A stretch of 64,000 bases of DNA from Arcticibacterium sp964021845 (GTDB taxonomy: Bacteria > Bacteroidota > Bacteroidia > Cytophagales > Spirosomataceae), in NCBI RefSeq assembly GCF_964021845.1, contig NZ_CAXHZC010000003.1, positions 124,001 to 188,000 on the forward strand, given 5' to 3'. The notes below the pieces were generated by a model. The model searched no databases, was not told the origin of the DNA, and was given only the letters and a program-made list of their open reading frames with translations. Of the stretch, positions 1 to 9,242 are shown one piece after another (position 1 is the first letter of the stretch; each line of letters begins with the position of its first letter). The translations under genes and the position numbers were made by a program.

Positions 1-631
1 TTATTAGCATTATTATTACTGAGGCTACCCATGAGGCGTTCCCCTGTGCTTCGCTTGCCAGGCTTATAGCTTCTCCTCCAACGGCATTGGCATAACTAAA
101 ACCGGTAGCTAGCAAACCACCAATTATCGCTATTAAAATCCCGGTAAACATGCTTTTCTTTTCCGAAAGCCCTTCTTTTTCACGAAGCATTCCTGCCTTT
201 CCATTAAAAATAACACCAAACAAAACAACCACAATGCCTGCAAGAATAGTCAAGAACACGTTGTTTTCTGGCAATCCATTTACCGCAAACGGAATTAAGG
301 AACCCACCAAAATCACCGTACCAATGAAAATAGAAAACCCTAAAGAAAGGCCTACATAGTTAATAGCTTTGCCCCACATCATCACACCAACTCCCCAAAG
401 GATTCCGCCTATAGCCATTCCCCATAGTACCTTAAGTGGTAGAGATGTAACAATTTCTCCGAGTCCATCCACAAAAACAAAAGCAGCCAAAGGAGGGACT
501 ATTAGCATGTTTATGGCAAAGAAAAGACCCCAGGTATTTTCAAATTCAAAATCCTTCGTAAATTTTTCAGGCAGAGCATACAGGCCTAACGTAAGACCAG
601 CAAAAAGAGCAAATAAAATTCCAGTTAACAT
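1..631 (-). CDS. RhaT-family sugar:proton symporter (C-terminus beyond window)
   Basis: The frame opens with ATG at 631 and runs without a stop to the window edge, so about 210 N-terminal residues are present and the C-terminus is missing. The protein is almost entirely hydrophobic, with about six membrane segments visible. A central stretch (residues about 70-115, with GGILWGVGVMMWGKAINYVG followed by a GFSIFIGTVILVGSL-like helix) resembles the equivalent region of E. coli RhaT, the L-rhamnose/H+ symporter of the drug/metabolite transporter superfamily. It is the last visible gene of the anhydrogalactose-type operon and starts 30 bases after the epimerase gene. By context I infer uptake of a sugar released by the neighbouring glycosidases across the inner membrane. 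The actual substrate is unknown; rhamnose itself is not excluded. Confidence 0.75.
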   Translation of the reverse strand, partial: MLTGILFALFAGLTLGLYALPEKFTKDFEFENTWGLFFAINMLIVPPLAAFVFVDGLGEIVTSLPLKVLWGMAIGGILWGVGVMMWGKAINYVGLSLGFSIFIGTVILVGSLIPFAVNGLPENNVFLTILAGIVVVLFGVIFNGKAGMLREKEGLSEKKSMFTGILIAIIGGLLATGFSYANAVGGEAISLASEAQGNASWVASVIIMLI

Positions 632-661
632 ATTTTTATAGGTTAGGGTTGTTGTTCATTT

Positions 662-1690
662 TCAAAAAGAGAATTTGTAAACAGTTTCACTTAGGTATTT
701 TTCTCCTACCCTGGTAATAGTTCCAGGTAGTTTATCATCGTTTACGCCATTCGGACATCGACCCGTTTCACAGCAAAAAGCTCTCAGACTACCATACTGT
801 AAACCATTTTCTCTTTTAAGCTCGTTCGATGTGAAGAATCCAGTATATAGCAACATACCAGGTTCTGTACTCAGAACTTCAAGTTTCCGACCAGATAACT
901 CGTCCTCAAATAAGGCCACTGACTTCAAGGTGTCACCTGCCTCATCAAAAATATAGTATTGAAGGATTCCTGTCTCCACTTTGTCAAAGGCCTCTGATAA
1001 GGGCGTGAGACTTTTAAAGTCACCCGGTGTATTTGACACATTAAAAACTGGACCTATGGGAGCAAAGTCTGCATCAGTTTCAAGAGCTTTAGAAGCATTA
1101 ACCTGTGCTTTGTGTTTATGAATGGTTTCTTTAAAACCGTTCAAATTAAAATAACTGTGATTTGTTAGTGAAATAGGCGTGTCAATATCCGACAAACCTT
1201 CATATTCTATTGACAAGGCATTATCGTCGCTAAGTGTAAAAGTCACTTTAACATTGAGATTTCCTGGAAAACCGTTTTCTCCATCTGGGCTAAATATTGA
1301 CATTTCTAGTTTGTCAGCCAATACGTTTGCCTTCCAAACTTTTTTATCAAATGCATTCGGTCCACCGTGAAGCTGGTCAAGGCCAGCATTTGGGGTAAGC
1401 TTATACTCTTTACCATTCAGAGAAAAGCTTGAATCTTTAATAATGGAAGCTACCCTACCTACAGTACAACCGAAATAAGGGGCATTATCTCTATATGCTT
1501 CCCCAAAATAACCATCTAAGCTATCAAACCCTGCCACCAACTCATCCCTGCCTCCATCGGTAGGAACAGTAATAGAAGTAATGGTGGCTCCAAAATTGGA
1601 TATTTTGACTTCCATATCGTTTGCATTTCTCAAACTATACAGATGTACCTCTTGATTGTTACAAATACCAAAAACAGAATGCTGTATCAT
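662..1690 (-). CDS. galM: Aldose 1-epimerase (mutarotase), GalM family
   Basis: This 342-residue protein interconverts alpha and beta anomers of free aldoses. Family landmarks are visible: HGGP at about 108-111, NHSYFNLNG at about 177-185 with the probable catalytic acid His178, and a C-terminal TEPGMLLYTG segment carrying the expected catalytic base Glu. There is no signal peptide, so it should be cytoplasmic, and the length is normal for the family. It lies 67 bases after the DUF5060-type gene and 30 bases before the RhaT-type transporter gene. A mutarotase next to a sugar importer fits preparing imported sugar for a dehydrogenase that prefers one anomer. The preferred sugar cannot be read from the sequence. 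Confidence 0.9.
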   Translation of the reverse strand: MIQHSVFGICNNQEVHLYSLRNANDMEVKISNFGATITSITVPTDGGRDELVAGFDSLDGYFGEAYRDNAPYFGCTVGRVASIIKDSSFSLNGKEYKLTPNAGLDQLHGGPNAFDKKVWKANVLADKLEMSIFSPDGENGFPGNLNVKVTFTLSDDNALSIEYEGLSDIDTPISLTNHSYFNLNGFKETIHKHKAQVNASKALETDADFAPIGPVFNVSNTPGDFKSLTPLSEAFDKVETGILQYYIFDEAGDTLKSVALFEDELSGRKLEVLSTEPGMLLYTGFFTSNELKRENGLQYGSLRAFCCETGRCPNGVNDDKLPGTITRVGEKYLSETVYKFSF

Positions 1691-1757
1691 GTATTTCTCT
1701 TAATTAAAGATTTCTATGTTAAATGAGCCAAATGCACTTCTTTCCAAACCACTGATG

Positions 1758-3347
1758 TTATTTAATTTTCAGTATTAATATAGAATCGTCCTCTTCATAC
1801 CATGGCGACTTTATACCATCTCCTTGCTTCTTATTATAAGTGTGTTCATCACTGTACTCGCCAGTAATGGTATTGAAAAACTGATAGGTAAAGGTTCCTT
1901 CTACGTGTTTAAGAACTGGCCAAAGTTTGATATGAAAATTTTCTTTTGGGAAGTAATACAAGAATGTTTTTCCATCATGGCTTTTTAAGCAATAGCCACT
2001 AGAATTAGCTTTGGGCTGCGGTGAGAAATCCTTAAAATCATACTTTTCGAAAAAGCTATTTAAGTTTTTATAATAGTCAAATTTAGGCTTAATAAAAGCC
2101 GAAGGTTGTTCAAATGGGTTATGAATAACCACATTCCAGGAGGTTCCCTGCCAATAGTACGTAGAATACACTCCCGCAAATAAACACATATAATTTCTGC
2201 GAAGGCAGACTTCAGGGCTAATGTACGCTCCTGTAAAAACAACGTAAGGCGACTCCTCGTAACCTCCATGCTCTATATTAAAGACGGGTTTGTTTGAAAA
2301 CCGCTCATTCATGTTTAGCATAGAATTGTAAAGGGTGCCTGTCCAGTTTTGACTTGATATAAAATCTACCTTGTCCGGATTTCTTGAACAAAAACCATAA
2401 TCATGCACAGAAAGAATTCTATCGTATTTATCAATTTTTCTTAGTCTCTCTATTCGCTCTAAAATATACTCTTCAGACGCCCTTCCATAAAAAAGAGCCT
2501 CCTTAGATATATCCCATACCATATTAGGATACGCTTGATATCGTTTTACTACATAATCAAAATAGCGATTATCGGCATCTGTGTTCATGTCAGGCCAATT
2601 CACGGCTTTGTTCCAAACATAAATCATCAAATGACTTGTAATTTCCTTATCGTGTAGAGAAGCAATTACCCTATCAAGATGTTTAAAGAACTCAACATTT
2701 AGCTTTTCAAAATCAGGTTCTTCATTATTTCCTAAAAATGGAAACATGTCCATTTTACCACCATATTCATGCTCTGGGTGCTTTTGGAGCAATACGTCTT
2801 TTTCCCAAACCACATCATGAGCATATACATTCATCACAACCTGATTTAAACCATTCTCTTTTATGGTGTTTAATAGTTGCTCTGTTTTCTTAAGCTCTTT
2901 TTGATTATAGTCTAGTGCAAATAGCCAATCGCACTCAAAAGCTAAATTAAAATAATGCGTTCCATCTTCGTAAAAGAAGCGTTTCTTGTTACTCGAGTTT
3001 AAAACTATGGCCCCATGACGGTCATCCTTCTTATTCTCCGTTACCCCTATTGTCCCTTTAGCATCGTTTTTTACGCTCCAGTCTCCTAAAACTTGATAAC
3101 TATAAATACCCGTTTCTGCTGAAGAGAACCTTAGAATCCACTCGTTTCCTCCATTATAAAACAAAGGCAAGGTTTGACTTTTAGTATTGCCAGCTACATA
3201 GGCTTCAATGTTCAAATCAAAAGGATTACTACCCTTTGGAAAATCAATTTCAAAAGCAACATCTTTCACCTCCCATTGCTGAATGCTTGATTGGCCAGAA
3301 GCGTAAAAGGATTGAAATAAAAGGAAGAAAACAATTAGATTTTTCAT
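1758..3347 (-). CDS. Secreted DUF5060-type putative glycoside hydrolase
   Basis: This 529-residue protein begins with a clear signal peptide (residues about 1-19, ending ASGQ). Residues about 25-105 resemble the beta-sandwich DUF5060 domain often found before glycosidase barrels. Residues about 120-440 look like a clan-A (beta/alpha)8 barrel, with candidate catalytic glutamates Glu283 (DISKEA) and Glu359 (FNIEHGG). The last 85 residues look like a small beta-sandwich. I cannot assign a CAZy family or substrate. Its position between the enolase-type gene (21 bases upstream) and galM points to a role on the galactan-type substrate of this operon, probably in the periplasm. Apiosidase-like or other DUF4038-related activity is possible. 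Confidence 0.7.
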   Translation of the reverse strand: MKNLIVFFLLFQSFYASGQSSIQQWEVKDVAFEIDFPKGSNPFDLNIEAYVAGNTKSQTLPLFYNGGNEWILRFSSAETGIYSYQVLGDWSVKNDAKGTIGVTENKKDDRHGAIVLNSSNKKRFFYEDGTHYFNLAFECDWLFALDYNQKELKKTEQLLNTIKENGLNQVVMNVYAHDVVWEKDVLLQKHPEHEYGGKMDMFPFLGNNEEPDFEKLNVEFFKHLDRVIASLHDKEITSHLMIYVWNKAVNWPDMNTDADNRYFDYVVKRYQAYPNMVWDISKEALFYGRASEEYILERIERLRKIDKYDRILSVHDYGFCSRNPDKVDFISSQNWTGTLYNSMLNMNERFSNKPVFNIEHGGYEESPYVVFTGAYISPEVCLRRNYMCLFAGVYSTYYWQGTSWNVVIHNPFEQPSAFIKPKFDYYKNLNSFFEKYDFKDFSPQPKANSSGYCLKSHDGKTFLYYFPKENFHIKLWPVLKHVEGTFTYQFFNTITGEYSDEHTYNKKQGDGIKSPWYEEDDSILILKIK

Positions 3348-3368
3348 GGTTTAGGACTAAATGTCTTT

Positions 3369-4463
3369 TTATAATTTTTCAAAAGGAGTGAGCTTCTCCC
3401 AAACAAACTCCACGCCTATTCCAGCCGTATCTGGAGCTATTGCTCTGTGATTTTCTACCACTAATGGCCTTTGCGTATACTCATCTATAGGAAAACTATG
3501 AACTTCTAGCCATCCACTATTAGACTGAGCAGAAACAAGGCTCACATGTAGCTCTTGCATTCCATGCGAACAAACAGGAATGTTATGTTTTCGTGAAAGT
3601 TCGGCAGCCGCTAGCCAACCACTTACACCTCCACAGTTAGAAGCATCCGGCTGAATGAATGAAAGGTTTGATTGTTCAAAAGCATATTCAAACTCGTGAA
3701 TAGTATGTAGGTTTTCACCCATAGCTAAGGCCATGCCTGTGGCTTCTCCTATTTCAGCGTAACCTTTATAATTATCTGGAATAGTTGGCTCTTCAAACCA
3801 CAAAATATCATACTTCTTAAAGGCATTAGCCGCTTTGATAGCTTCAGGCACAGTCATAGAATAATTGGCATCTACCATAAAAGTTACATCAGGCCCTATC
3901 AAGTCCCTAACCGCTTTTATTCGTTCTAAATCTTCATCAAGATTCTCACGCCCTATCTTAATTTTCACGGCATTAAAGCCATTGGCTAAATAGCCCTTTA
4001 TGTTATTCAAAAGCTTTTCTAAAGGAAACATCAAATCAATACCTCCACAGTAAGCCCTACAGGAGTTACCAGTTCCTCCCGCCATTTTCCATAAAGGTTG
4101 ATCAGCTTTTTTGCAACGAATATCCCATAAAGCGATATCAACCGCAGAAATAGCAAAAGAGGCTATTCCGCCACGACCAACATAATGAATATGCCATTCT
4201 AAAAAATCGTAGATAGCAGCTATATCATCGCCATCTTTCCCAATAAGAGCGTTTTGAAAGTCGTGCTCAATCATGGCCTTTATAGCATGACCGCCCTTAC
4301 CTCCAGTGTATGTATAACCCGTTCCCACACTTCCATCTTCTAATGTGATGGTGCAAGTCACTAATTCAAAATGAAAATGGTCTCCGTGTTTTGCATCTGA
4401 AAGCACCTCGGGCAGAGGCACTTCAAACAAACGAGTCTCGATATTTTTAATTAAAGAAGCCAC
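3369..4463 (-). CDS. Enolase-superfamily enzyme, probable 3,6-anhydro-L-galactonate cycloisomerase
   Basis: This 364-residue protein belongs to the mandelate racemase/muconate cycloisomerase group. It has the KxK base motif (Lys167, Lys169), three metal ligands (Asp198 in VDAN, Glu224 in WFEEP, Glu250 in MGEN) and the Asp273/His300 dyad (PDAS, CSHGMQE). Sugar-acid dehydratases share this layout, so the fold alone does not fix the substrate. The GH117-type gene, the adjacent ALDH (6 bases upstream), ADH and KduD genes make 3,6-anhydro-L-galactonate cycloisomerase, forming 2-keto-3-deoxy-L-galactonate, the best inference. The known cycloisomerases are of this superfamily and of similar size. 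An L-fuconate- or galactonate-type dehydratase is the alternative. The protein should be cytoplasmic. Confidence 0.7.
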   Translation of the reverse strand: MASLIKNIETRLFEVPLPEVLSDAKHGDHFHFELVTCTITLEDGSVGTGYTYTGGKGGHAIKAMIEHDFQNALIGKDGDDIAAIYDFLEWHIHYVGRGGIASFAISAVDIALWDIRCKKADQPLWKMAGGTGNSCRAYCGGIDLMFPLEKLLNNIKGYLANGFNAVKIKIGRENLDEDLERIKAVRDLIGPDVTFMVDANYSMTVPEAIKAANAFKKYDILWFEEPTIPDNYKGYAEIGEATGMALAMGENLHTIHEFEYAFEQSNLSFIQPDASNCGGVSGWLAAAELSRKHNIPVCSHGMQELHVSLVSAQSNSGWLEVHSFPIDEYTQRPLVVENHRAIAPDTAGIGVEFVWEKLTPFEKL

Positions 4464-4469
4464 TGTCTA

Positions 4470-5915
4470 TTAATATTTTACGTAAAAAGTTTTCTTTTCT
4501 AAATATTGCTCAAAGCCATACTTTCCATCTTCACCACCAGTTCCGCTCATTTTTAGTCCATTATGAAAACCTTGATGCTGTTCTCCGTGGCCACGGTTAA
4601 TGTATATCTCACCAAACTCTAGTTCGTCCTGCAGCTGCATTATTTTTTTTAGGTCTTGCGTGAAAACCATGGCAGCCAAACCAAATTCGCTATCATTGGC
4701 ATAGCCCACCACCTCATCAAAATCCTTAAATTTTATTACAGGTAATACTGGCCCGAAGGTCTCCTCATGGACAATTTTCATGGATTGACTCACATCTTCT
4801 AAAATAGTTGGCTCAAACCAAAAACCCTTTTCAAACGCCTTACCTACTGGTTTTTTACCTCCGTATGAAACAATAGCACCAGCTTTAATGCTTTCTTCAA
4901 CAATATCTTCTAGTTGTTTTACACCAGCTGCATTCATTTTAGGGCCTATATCTGTCCCATCGTGCATAGGGTCGCCAAGTTTTAATTCTTTCACCTTGGC
5001 CATAAATATTTCCATGAACGCATCGTAGATTTCTTCATGAACATACATGCGTTCGTTACAGGTACATATTTGACCACAATTGTCAAATCGAGAATGCAAA
5101 GCCCCAGCCGCTGCCAAGTCCAAGTCAGCATCTTCAAAAACAATGCATGGTGCCTTTCCCCCTAACTCAAGCTGTACGTGAGCTAAATTATTTGCCGCAG
5201 AACGGAAAATTGCCTGACCTGTAGGAGTACTACCGGTCATTGTCACCATTTTAGTCATTGGACTTTCTACTAAATACTTGCCCACTTCTACGCCACCAGT
5301 CACCATATTAAGTAAACCAGGAGGAATTCCTACTTTATTGGCTATATCACAAAGTGCCAATGTAGCCAGCGGAGCATCAGGAGTTGGCTTAAGCACTACA
5401 GCATTACCAGCCACCAAAGCCGGCCCCAGTTTTCTTGCCGCCAAGGCTAAGGGAAAATTCCAAGCAGTTATGGCTACTACCACTCCTCTAGGAACCTTTT
5501 TTATCCAAATTTGCTCATCCGGATTGTCCGATGGCATTATGTCACCTTCTATTTGACGAGCCCAGTCACAAGCATACTCTATAAATGTTGACGTAGCTTC
5601 CACTTCGCCATACGCCCAAGAGATTAATTTGCCTTGCTCCTTAACCAAAAGCTTTGCCAAGAAATCCTTATTCTCCCTAATTTCTTGAGCAAATGCCCTC
5701 ATCAATTCAGCCCTTTTTCTCGCCGGCCATTTTTTCCAAAGTTTTTGAGCATTAGTAGCTGCTTGAAGTGCCTTTTCGGCATCATCTACACCAGCTACAT
5801 TTACAGTACCCACAACAGACTCGTCGCTTGGGCTAAGAATACTTTCCGTACGTTCCGAGCTTGATTGCTCCCAAACCCCATTAATGAAAAGCTTAAAATT
5901 CAGTTCTTTTTCCAT
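4470..5915 (-). CDS. NAD(P)-dependent aldehyde dehydrogenase, probable 3,6-anhydro-L-galactose dehydrogenase
   Basis: This 481-residue protein has the full ALDH set: Asn153 in AWNFP, cofactor-binding Lys176 in LKPTPD, general base Glu250 in LELGGKAP, and nucleophile Cys284 in GQICTC. It resembles lactaldehyde/succinate-semialdehyde-type dehydrogenases and has no export signal. It starts 13 bases after the GH2 gene and is followed 6 bases later by the enolase-family gene. In the known anhydrogalactose pathway an ALDH oxidises the C1 aldehyde of AHG to 3,6-anhydrogalactonate just before a cycloisomerase, which is the pair seen here. Lactaldehyde dehydrogenase is the main alternative, since the transporter resembles RhaT; no aldolase or kinase of that pathway is visible. 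Confidence 0.72.
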   Translation of the reverse strand: MEKELNFKLFINGVWEQSSSERTESILSPSDESVVGTVNVAGVDDAEKALQAATNAQKLWKKWPARKRAELMRAFAQEIRENKDFLAKLLVKEQGKLISWAYGEVEATSTFIEYACDWARQIEGDIMPSDNPDEQIWIKKVPRGVVVAITAWNFPLALAARKLGPALVAGNAVVLKPTPDAPLATLALCDIANKVGIPPGLLNMVTGGVEVGKYLVESPMTKMVTMTGSTPTGQAIFRSAANNLAHVQLELGGKAPCIVFEDADLDLAAAGALHSRFDNCGQICTCNERMYVHEEIYDAFMEIFMAKVKELKLGDPMHDGTDIGPKMNAAGVKQLEDIVEESIKAGAIVSYGGKKPVGKAFEKGFWFEPTILEDVSQSMKIVHEETFGPVLPVIKFKDFDEVVGYANDSEFGLAAMVFTQDLKKIMQLQDELEFGEIYINRGHGEQHQGFHNGLKMSGTGGEDGKYGFEQYLEKKTFYVKY

Positions 5916-5928
5916 CTTTATTCTTTAT

Positions 5929-8442
5929 CTATTTTTTTGGGAAACCCACCGTCGATATTTTATCTGTTTTGCTTTCTACTTGATTCCCCTGCCCATTATA
6001 TTCTGGAAAAAACATAAAGTAATTCCCATATGTATATTTTTGATTATTCTGATTCCGCTCTTCACCCATCCTTTTCATCTCGGCATCCGCTAACTTTTGG
6101 TCACCAATCAAAAACAAGTAATCATTAGCCGAAACCACTTTTCCAGTACCATCTTTTAAGCTCAGTTTTACATTAAAAGAATCCTGCACATTCCCTAAAA
6201 CAGATTCTTCAATAGCGAAAAAGCGTTTAGAACTGTTCTTTTCAACCAAAGGAACTTTTTGTGACTTGCTTGCTAGAACCTGCCCTTCTTGATTCAATAT
6301 TTCGTACGTGGCAGTGAGATTCTTAAACTCCTTATACAAATCGTTTACTATCCATAGCTCCCCCTTAAAGGTCTCTTCGTTTTTCCATCTTCTTTTGGTA
6401 AAATTCAAATTCACTAATAATGGTTGATAGGCCCTTTTTACATAATCGAATGACCTTTTGGGTGTTTGATAATTATCAACTATTCCCCATTTCATATCAG
6501 GCCAATACGTCATAAAGTGACATATAGCAATACCGCTAGTCTTGGGTTTATTTCTTCTAAAATGTTCAATCGTTAATTGGAAAACTGTACCCTGAGCATC
6601 TTGTGTAGCATCTACAAACTCTTCTAAAGAACCTGTTCTGGTATCGCCAAAGGTGTCAAAATTCTGCATTCTTAAATGGTCCAAATCAGCCCAATGATGA
6701 CCCCAACTTAGACCTGGAGGCCACATTTCATTTTCTGGTATAAACTTCTTCAGGCTTTCTACATTTGGAACTGAAGTAACTGCCAACTCAGGAACAATAG
6801 GATAATCCATAGACTTAATCCAATCTTCCATGAGCCATCTCCCCATTCCATAAAAATATGCCAAAGCATGAACTGCTTCTTTTGGCTTGAAACCTGCCTC
6901 CAATGATGGCTCGTCTGTAAGAGGAGAATCAGGAACAAAGGGAAGGTCAACGTTTTCTTGAAGCTTCGCTCCTAACCTTTCAAGCATTCTTCTAGTAGCT
7001 TTTGGGTCAGTAGCTCTCAACATCATCTCTTCACCGCCTTCCATCATTATTAATGACGGGTTATTTCTTCTTGCTTTAACTACGTCAACAGCCTCGTCAA
7101 TTATCCTATCCACAAAAGCATCTTCTTGCGGAAAGTTTCCCGTTCCTAGGGGGACAATATCCTGCCAAACAGAAATACCAGCCTCGTTGCACAATTCATA
7201 AAAAAGTGGAATCTCTGGAGGATGCCATCCAAAAATTCTGATGTTGTTCATATTGGCTTCCTTCGCCAAAGCAATCAACTTCCTATATTTATCCTCCGTA
7301 GTTCTGCCGACGAATATATCTGGTGGACCTCCCCAGCAAGCCGAACGAATAAAAATTGGTTTCCCATTTAAAACCGTGGTCCTTGGAAAACTTACTTCAT
7401 CTTTAGTAAAACCGGGGTTCCACTCCATTTCTACCTTTCTTAGACCAAAGGTAGTTTCGTTAAAATCAAGTGTTTTTTCACCTTCTTTTAAGCTTACCTT
7501 AGATAGGTAAAGGTTTGGTTTACCCATGTCCCAAGTCCACCAAAGCTGCGGATTTGAAACAGGAATTGTTCGTGTGATTTTATTTAAGCCTGGTTTTAGT
7601 ACAAACTCAAAAACAGTATTAATGACATCACCTTCAAAATTCTTACCTTCAATAGAAGAGCTAATCGTGATTTTTTTATCCTCATCTCCTGTATTTTCAA
7701 CTTCCATTTCTAAAGAAACAGATGCTTTATTCTCATTTTCTACAAGTGGTTTTAGGTAAACATCTTTCAGTCTACTCTTCCCTGTATAAACCAAGCTAAC
7801 ATTTCCTGTAATCCCAAAAGGTGTTAAATCACGCCAATAATCCCCAAACCAAGGCGTTTTCCTTCCTGCCACTAAAGAATTAACCGCTGGCGGAGGAGCA
7901 AGGCGTATCATCAATAAATTAGAACTACCTAATCTATCTTTAGCAACACGAACCGCTTCGTTTATATCAAAAGAGAAAGGAGAAAACGCTCCTTCATGAT
8001 GCCCTAAAAAAACACCATTTAACCAAACGTCACAAGCAAAGTCAACACCCTCAAAGTCTAAACGTACTAGCCTATCTTCAATGGCATCCGTCATATTAAA
8101 TTGATAGGCATACCACCACTCATACTGCTGAACCCACTGGGCTTTTACGCTATTCCGTCCAAAGTATGGGTCTTCCAATGCTCCTACTTTCCATAAGTCT
8201 GTATATACATCTCCTGGAACCTTAGCAGAATTCCAAAAATTAGTTTCCAAATCAGTAGGAGGAAGCTGATGCAAACCCGCCTTTACGCCTTCTCCAGGCA
8301 GCATCATTTTCATCTTCCATTTGTAACCACCTAGATCTCTGGTGTGCTGGCTATTGTCTTTTAAAGACTTTTCCAAACCTGGCTGAGCCAAAACAGAAAA
8401 ACTATAAACGAACAATAATAAAGTAAGAACCTTGAATCTCAT
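5929..8442 (-). CDS. Secreted GH2-family glycoside hydrolase (beta-mannosidase/exo-glycosidase-like)
   Basis: This 837-residue protein has a signal peptide (residues 1-20, ending VLAQ) and the GH2 order: a jelly-roll sugar-binding domain (about 35-220), an immunoglobulin-like domain (about 225-335), then a TIM barrel from about 350. The barrel start LNGKPIFIRSACW is typical of the family. Candidate acid/base is in MEGGEEMM (Glu472 by alignment with GNNE of beta-mannosidases) and candidate nucleophile is Glu552 in IVPEL. The acid/base motif is unusual, since Asn-Glu is replaced by Glu-Glu. The C-terminal 200 residues are further beta domains. In this operon, exo-cleavage of beta-linked galactose from agar-type oligosaccharides is a reasonable inference, but mannosidase or glucosaminidase activity cannot be excluded. 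Confidence 0.8.
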   Translation of the reverse strand: MRFKVLTLLLFVYSFSVLAQPGLEKSLKDNSQHTRDLGGYKWKMKMMLPGEGVKAGLHQLPPTDLETNFWNSAKVPGDVYTDLWKVGALEDPYFGRNSVKAQWVQQYEWWYAYQFNMTDAIEDRLVRLDFEGVDFACDVWLNGVFLGHHEGAFSPFSFDINEAVRVAKDRLGSSNLLMIRLAPPPAVNSLVAGRKTPWFGDYWRDLTPFGITGNVSLVYTGKSRLKDVYLKPLVENENKASVSLEMEVENTGDEDKKITISSSIEGKNFEGDVINTVFEFVLKPGLNKITRTIPVSNPQLWWTWDMGKPNLYLSKVSLKEGEKTLDFNETTFGLRKVEMEWNPGFTKDEVSFPRTTVLNGKPIFIRSACWGGPPDIFVGRTTEDKYRKLIALAKEANMNNIRIFGWHPPEIPLFYELCNEAGISVWQDIVPLGTGNFPQEDAFVDRIIDEAVDVVKARRNNPSLIMMEGGEEMMLRATDPKATRRMLERLGAKLQENVDLPFVPDSPLTDEPSLEAGFKPKEAVHALAYFYGMGRWLMEDWIKSMDYPIVPELAVTSVPNVESLKKFIPENEMWPPGLSWGHHWADLDHLRMQNFDTFGDTRTGSLEEFVDATQDAQGTVFQLTIEHFRRNKPKTSGIAICHFMTYWPDMKWGIVDNYQTPKRSFDYVKRAYQPLLVNLNFTKRRWKNEETFKGELWIVNDLYKEFKNLTATYEILNQEGQVLASKSQKVPLVEKNSSKRFFAIEESVLGNVQDSFNVKLSLKDGTGKVVSANDYLFLIGDQKLADAEMKRMGEERNQNNQKYTYGNYFMFFPEYNGQGNQVESKTDKISTVGFPKK

Positions 8443-8457
8443 GATTTGCTAGTTTAA

Positions 8458-9228
8458 TTACCTACCCATCCAGCCCCCATCAACCAACATAATGGATCCA
8501 CTCATATAGGAAGCTGCTTCTGAGCAAAGGAATACTGTTGGCCCTGCAAAGTCTTCAGGTTGCCCCCACCTACCAGCTGGAATTCTACTCAAAATAGAAG
8601 TAGAACGGTCAGCATCTTTTCTTAATGCTTCTGTGTTATCTGTGCTGATATATCCAGGGGCAATTGCGTTAACATTGACTCCTTTGGAGGCCCACTCATT
8701 TGCAAACGCCATGGTTAATTGACCAATAGCTCCTTTGGATGCCGCATAACCTGGCACTGTAATTCCACCTTGGAAAGTTAAAAGTGACGCCGTGAAAACT
8801 ATTTTACCAGAACCACGACTAACCATTTCTTTTCCTATTTCTCTGGTCAATATAAACTGAGCATTTTGGTTTACTTCTACCACTTTATCCCACATCTCAT
8901 CAGGGTGCTCTGCCGCAGGAGTTCGCAAGATTGTTCCCGCATTGTTTATCAAAATATCAATGACTGGGTTGTCAGACTTAACCTCTTTAATAAAAGCGTA
9001 CAATGAATTCCTGTCTGAGAAATCACATGTATATGCCTTGAAAGACTTTCCTGTAGCCTTTACAGCGTTTTCCACTGCACTACCCGTTTTTTCAAGTGAT
9101 GCACTTACCCCTATAATATCGGCACCAGCTTCTGCAAGAGCTATTGCCATTGCTTTCCCGATACCTCTTTTACAGCCCGTAACTAATGCTACCTTTCCGT
9201 CTAATTTGAATTTATCAATTATGCTCAT
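8458..9228 (-). CDS. kduD: KduD-like SDR, probable 2-keto-3-deoxy-gluconate 5-dehydrogenase/reductase
   Basis: I place the start at ATG 9228, giving 256 residues. The frame can be extended upstream to 9255, but only to a TTG that overlaps the ADH gene. The protein is a classical SDR: TGCKRGIG at 17-24, NNAG at about 95-98, Ser148, and Tyr161-x-x-x-Lys165. The segment APGYISTDNTEALRKD and the later RIPAGRWGQPED match E. coli KduD closely. KduD interconverts 2,5-diketo-3-deoxygluconate and 2-keto-3-deoxy-D-gluconate. With the ADH gene 14 bases upstream it can form the oxidation/reduction pair that inverts C5 of 2-keto-3-deoxy-L-galactonate. It should be cytoplasmic. Pectin or alginate catabolism also uses KduD, but no lyase gene is nearby. 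Confidence 0.82.
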   Translation of the reverse strand: MSIIDKFKLDGKVALVTGCKRGIGKAMAIALAEAGADIIGVSASLEKTGSAVENAVKATGKSFKAYTCDFSDRNSLYAFIKEVKSDNPVIDILINNAGTILRTPAAEHPDEMWDKVVEVNQNAQFILTREIGKEMVSRGSGKIVFTASLLTFQGGITVPGYAASKGAIGQLTMAFANEWASKGVNVNAIAPGYISTDNTEALRKDADRSTSILSRIPAGRWGQPEDFAGPTVFLCSEAASYMSGSIMLVDGGWMGR

Positions 9229-9242
9229 ATCTATTTTTTTGA

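Noticed and set aside
150..641. Two plus-strand open frames at 150-359 and 369-641
   Set aside because: They are antisense to the RhaT-type transporter gene, which runs through this region on the minus strand and has clear homology; the plus-strand products have no recognisable features.
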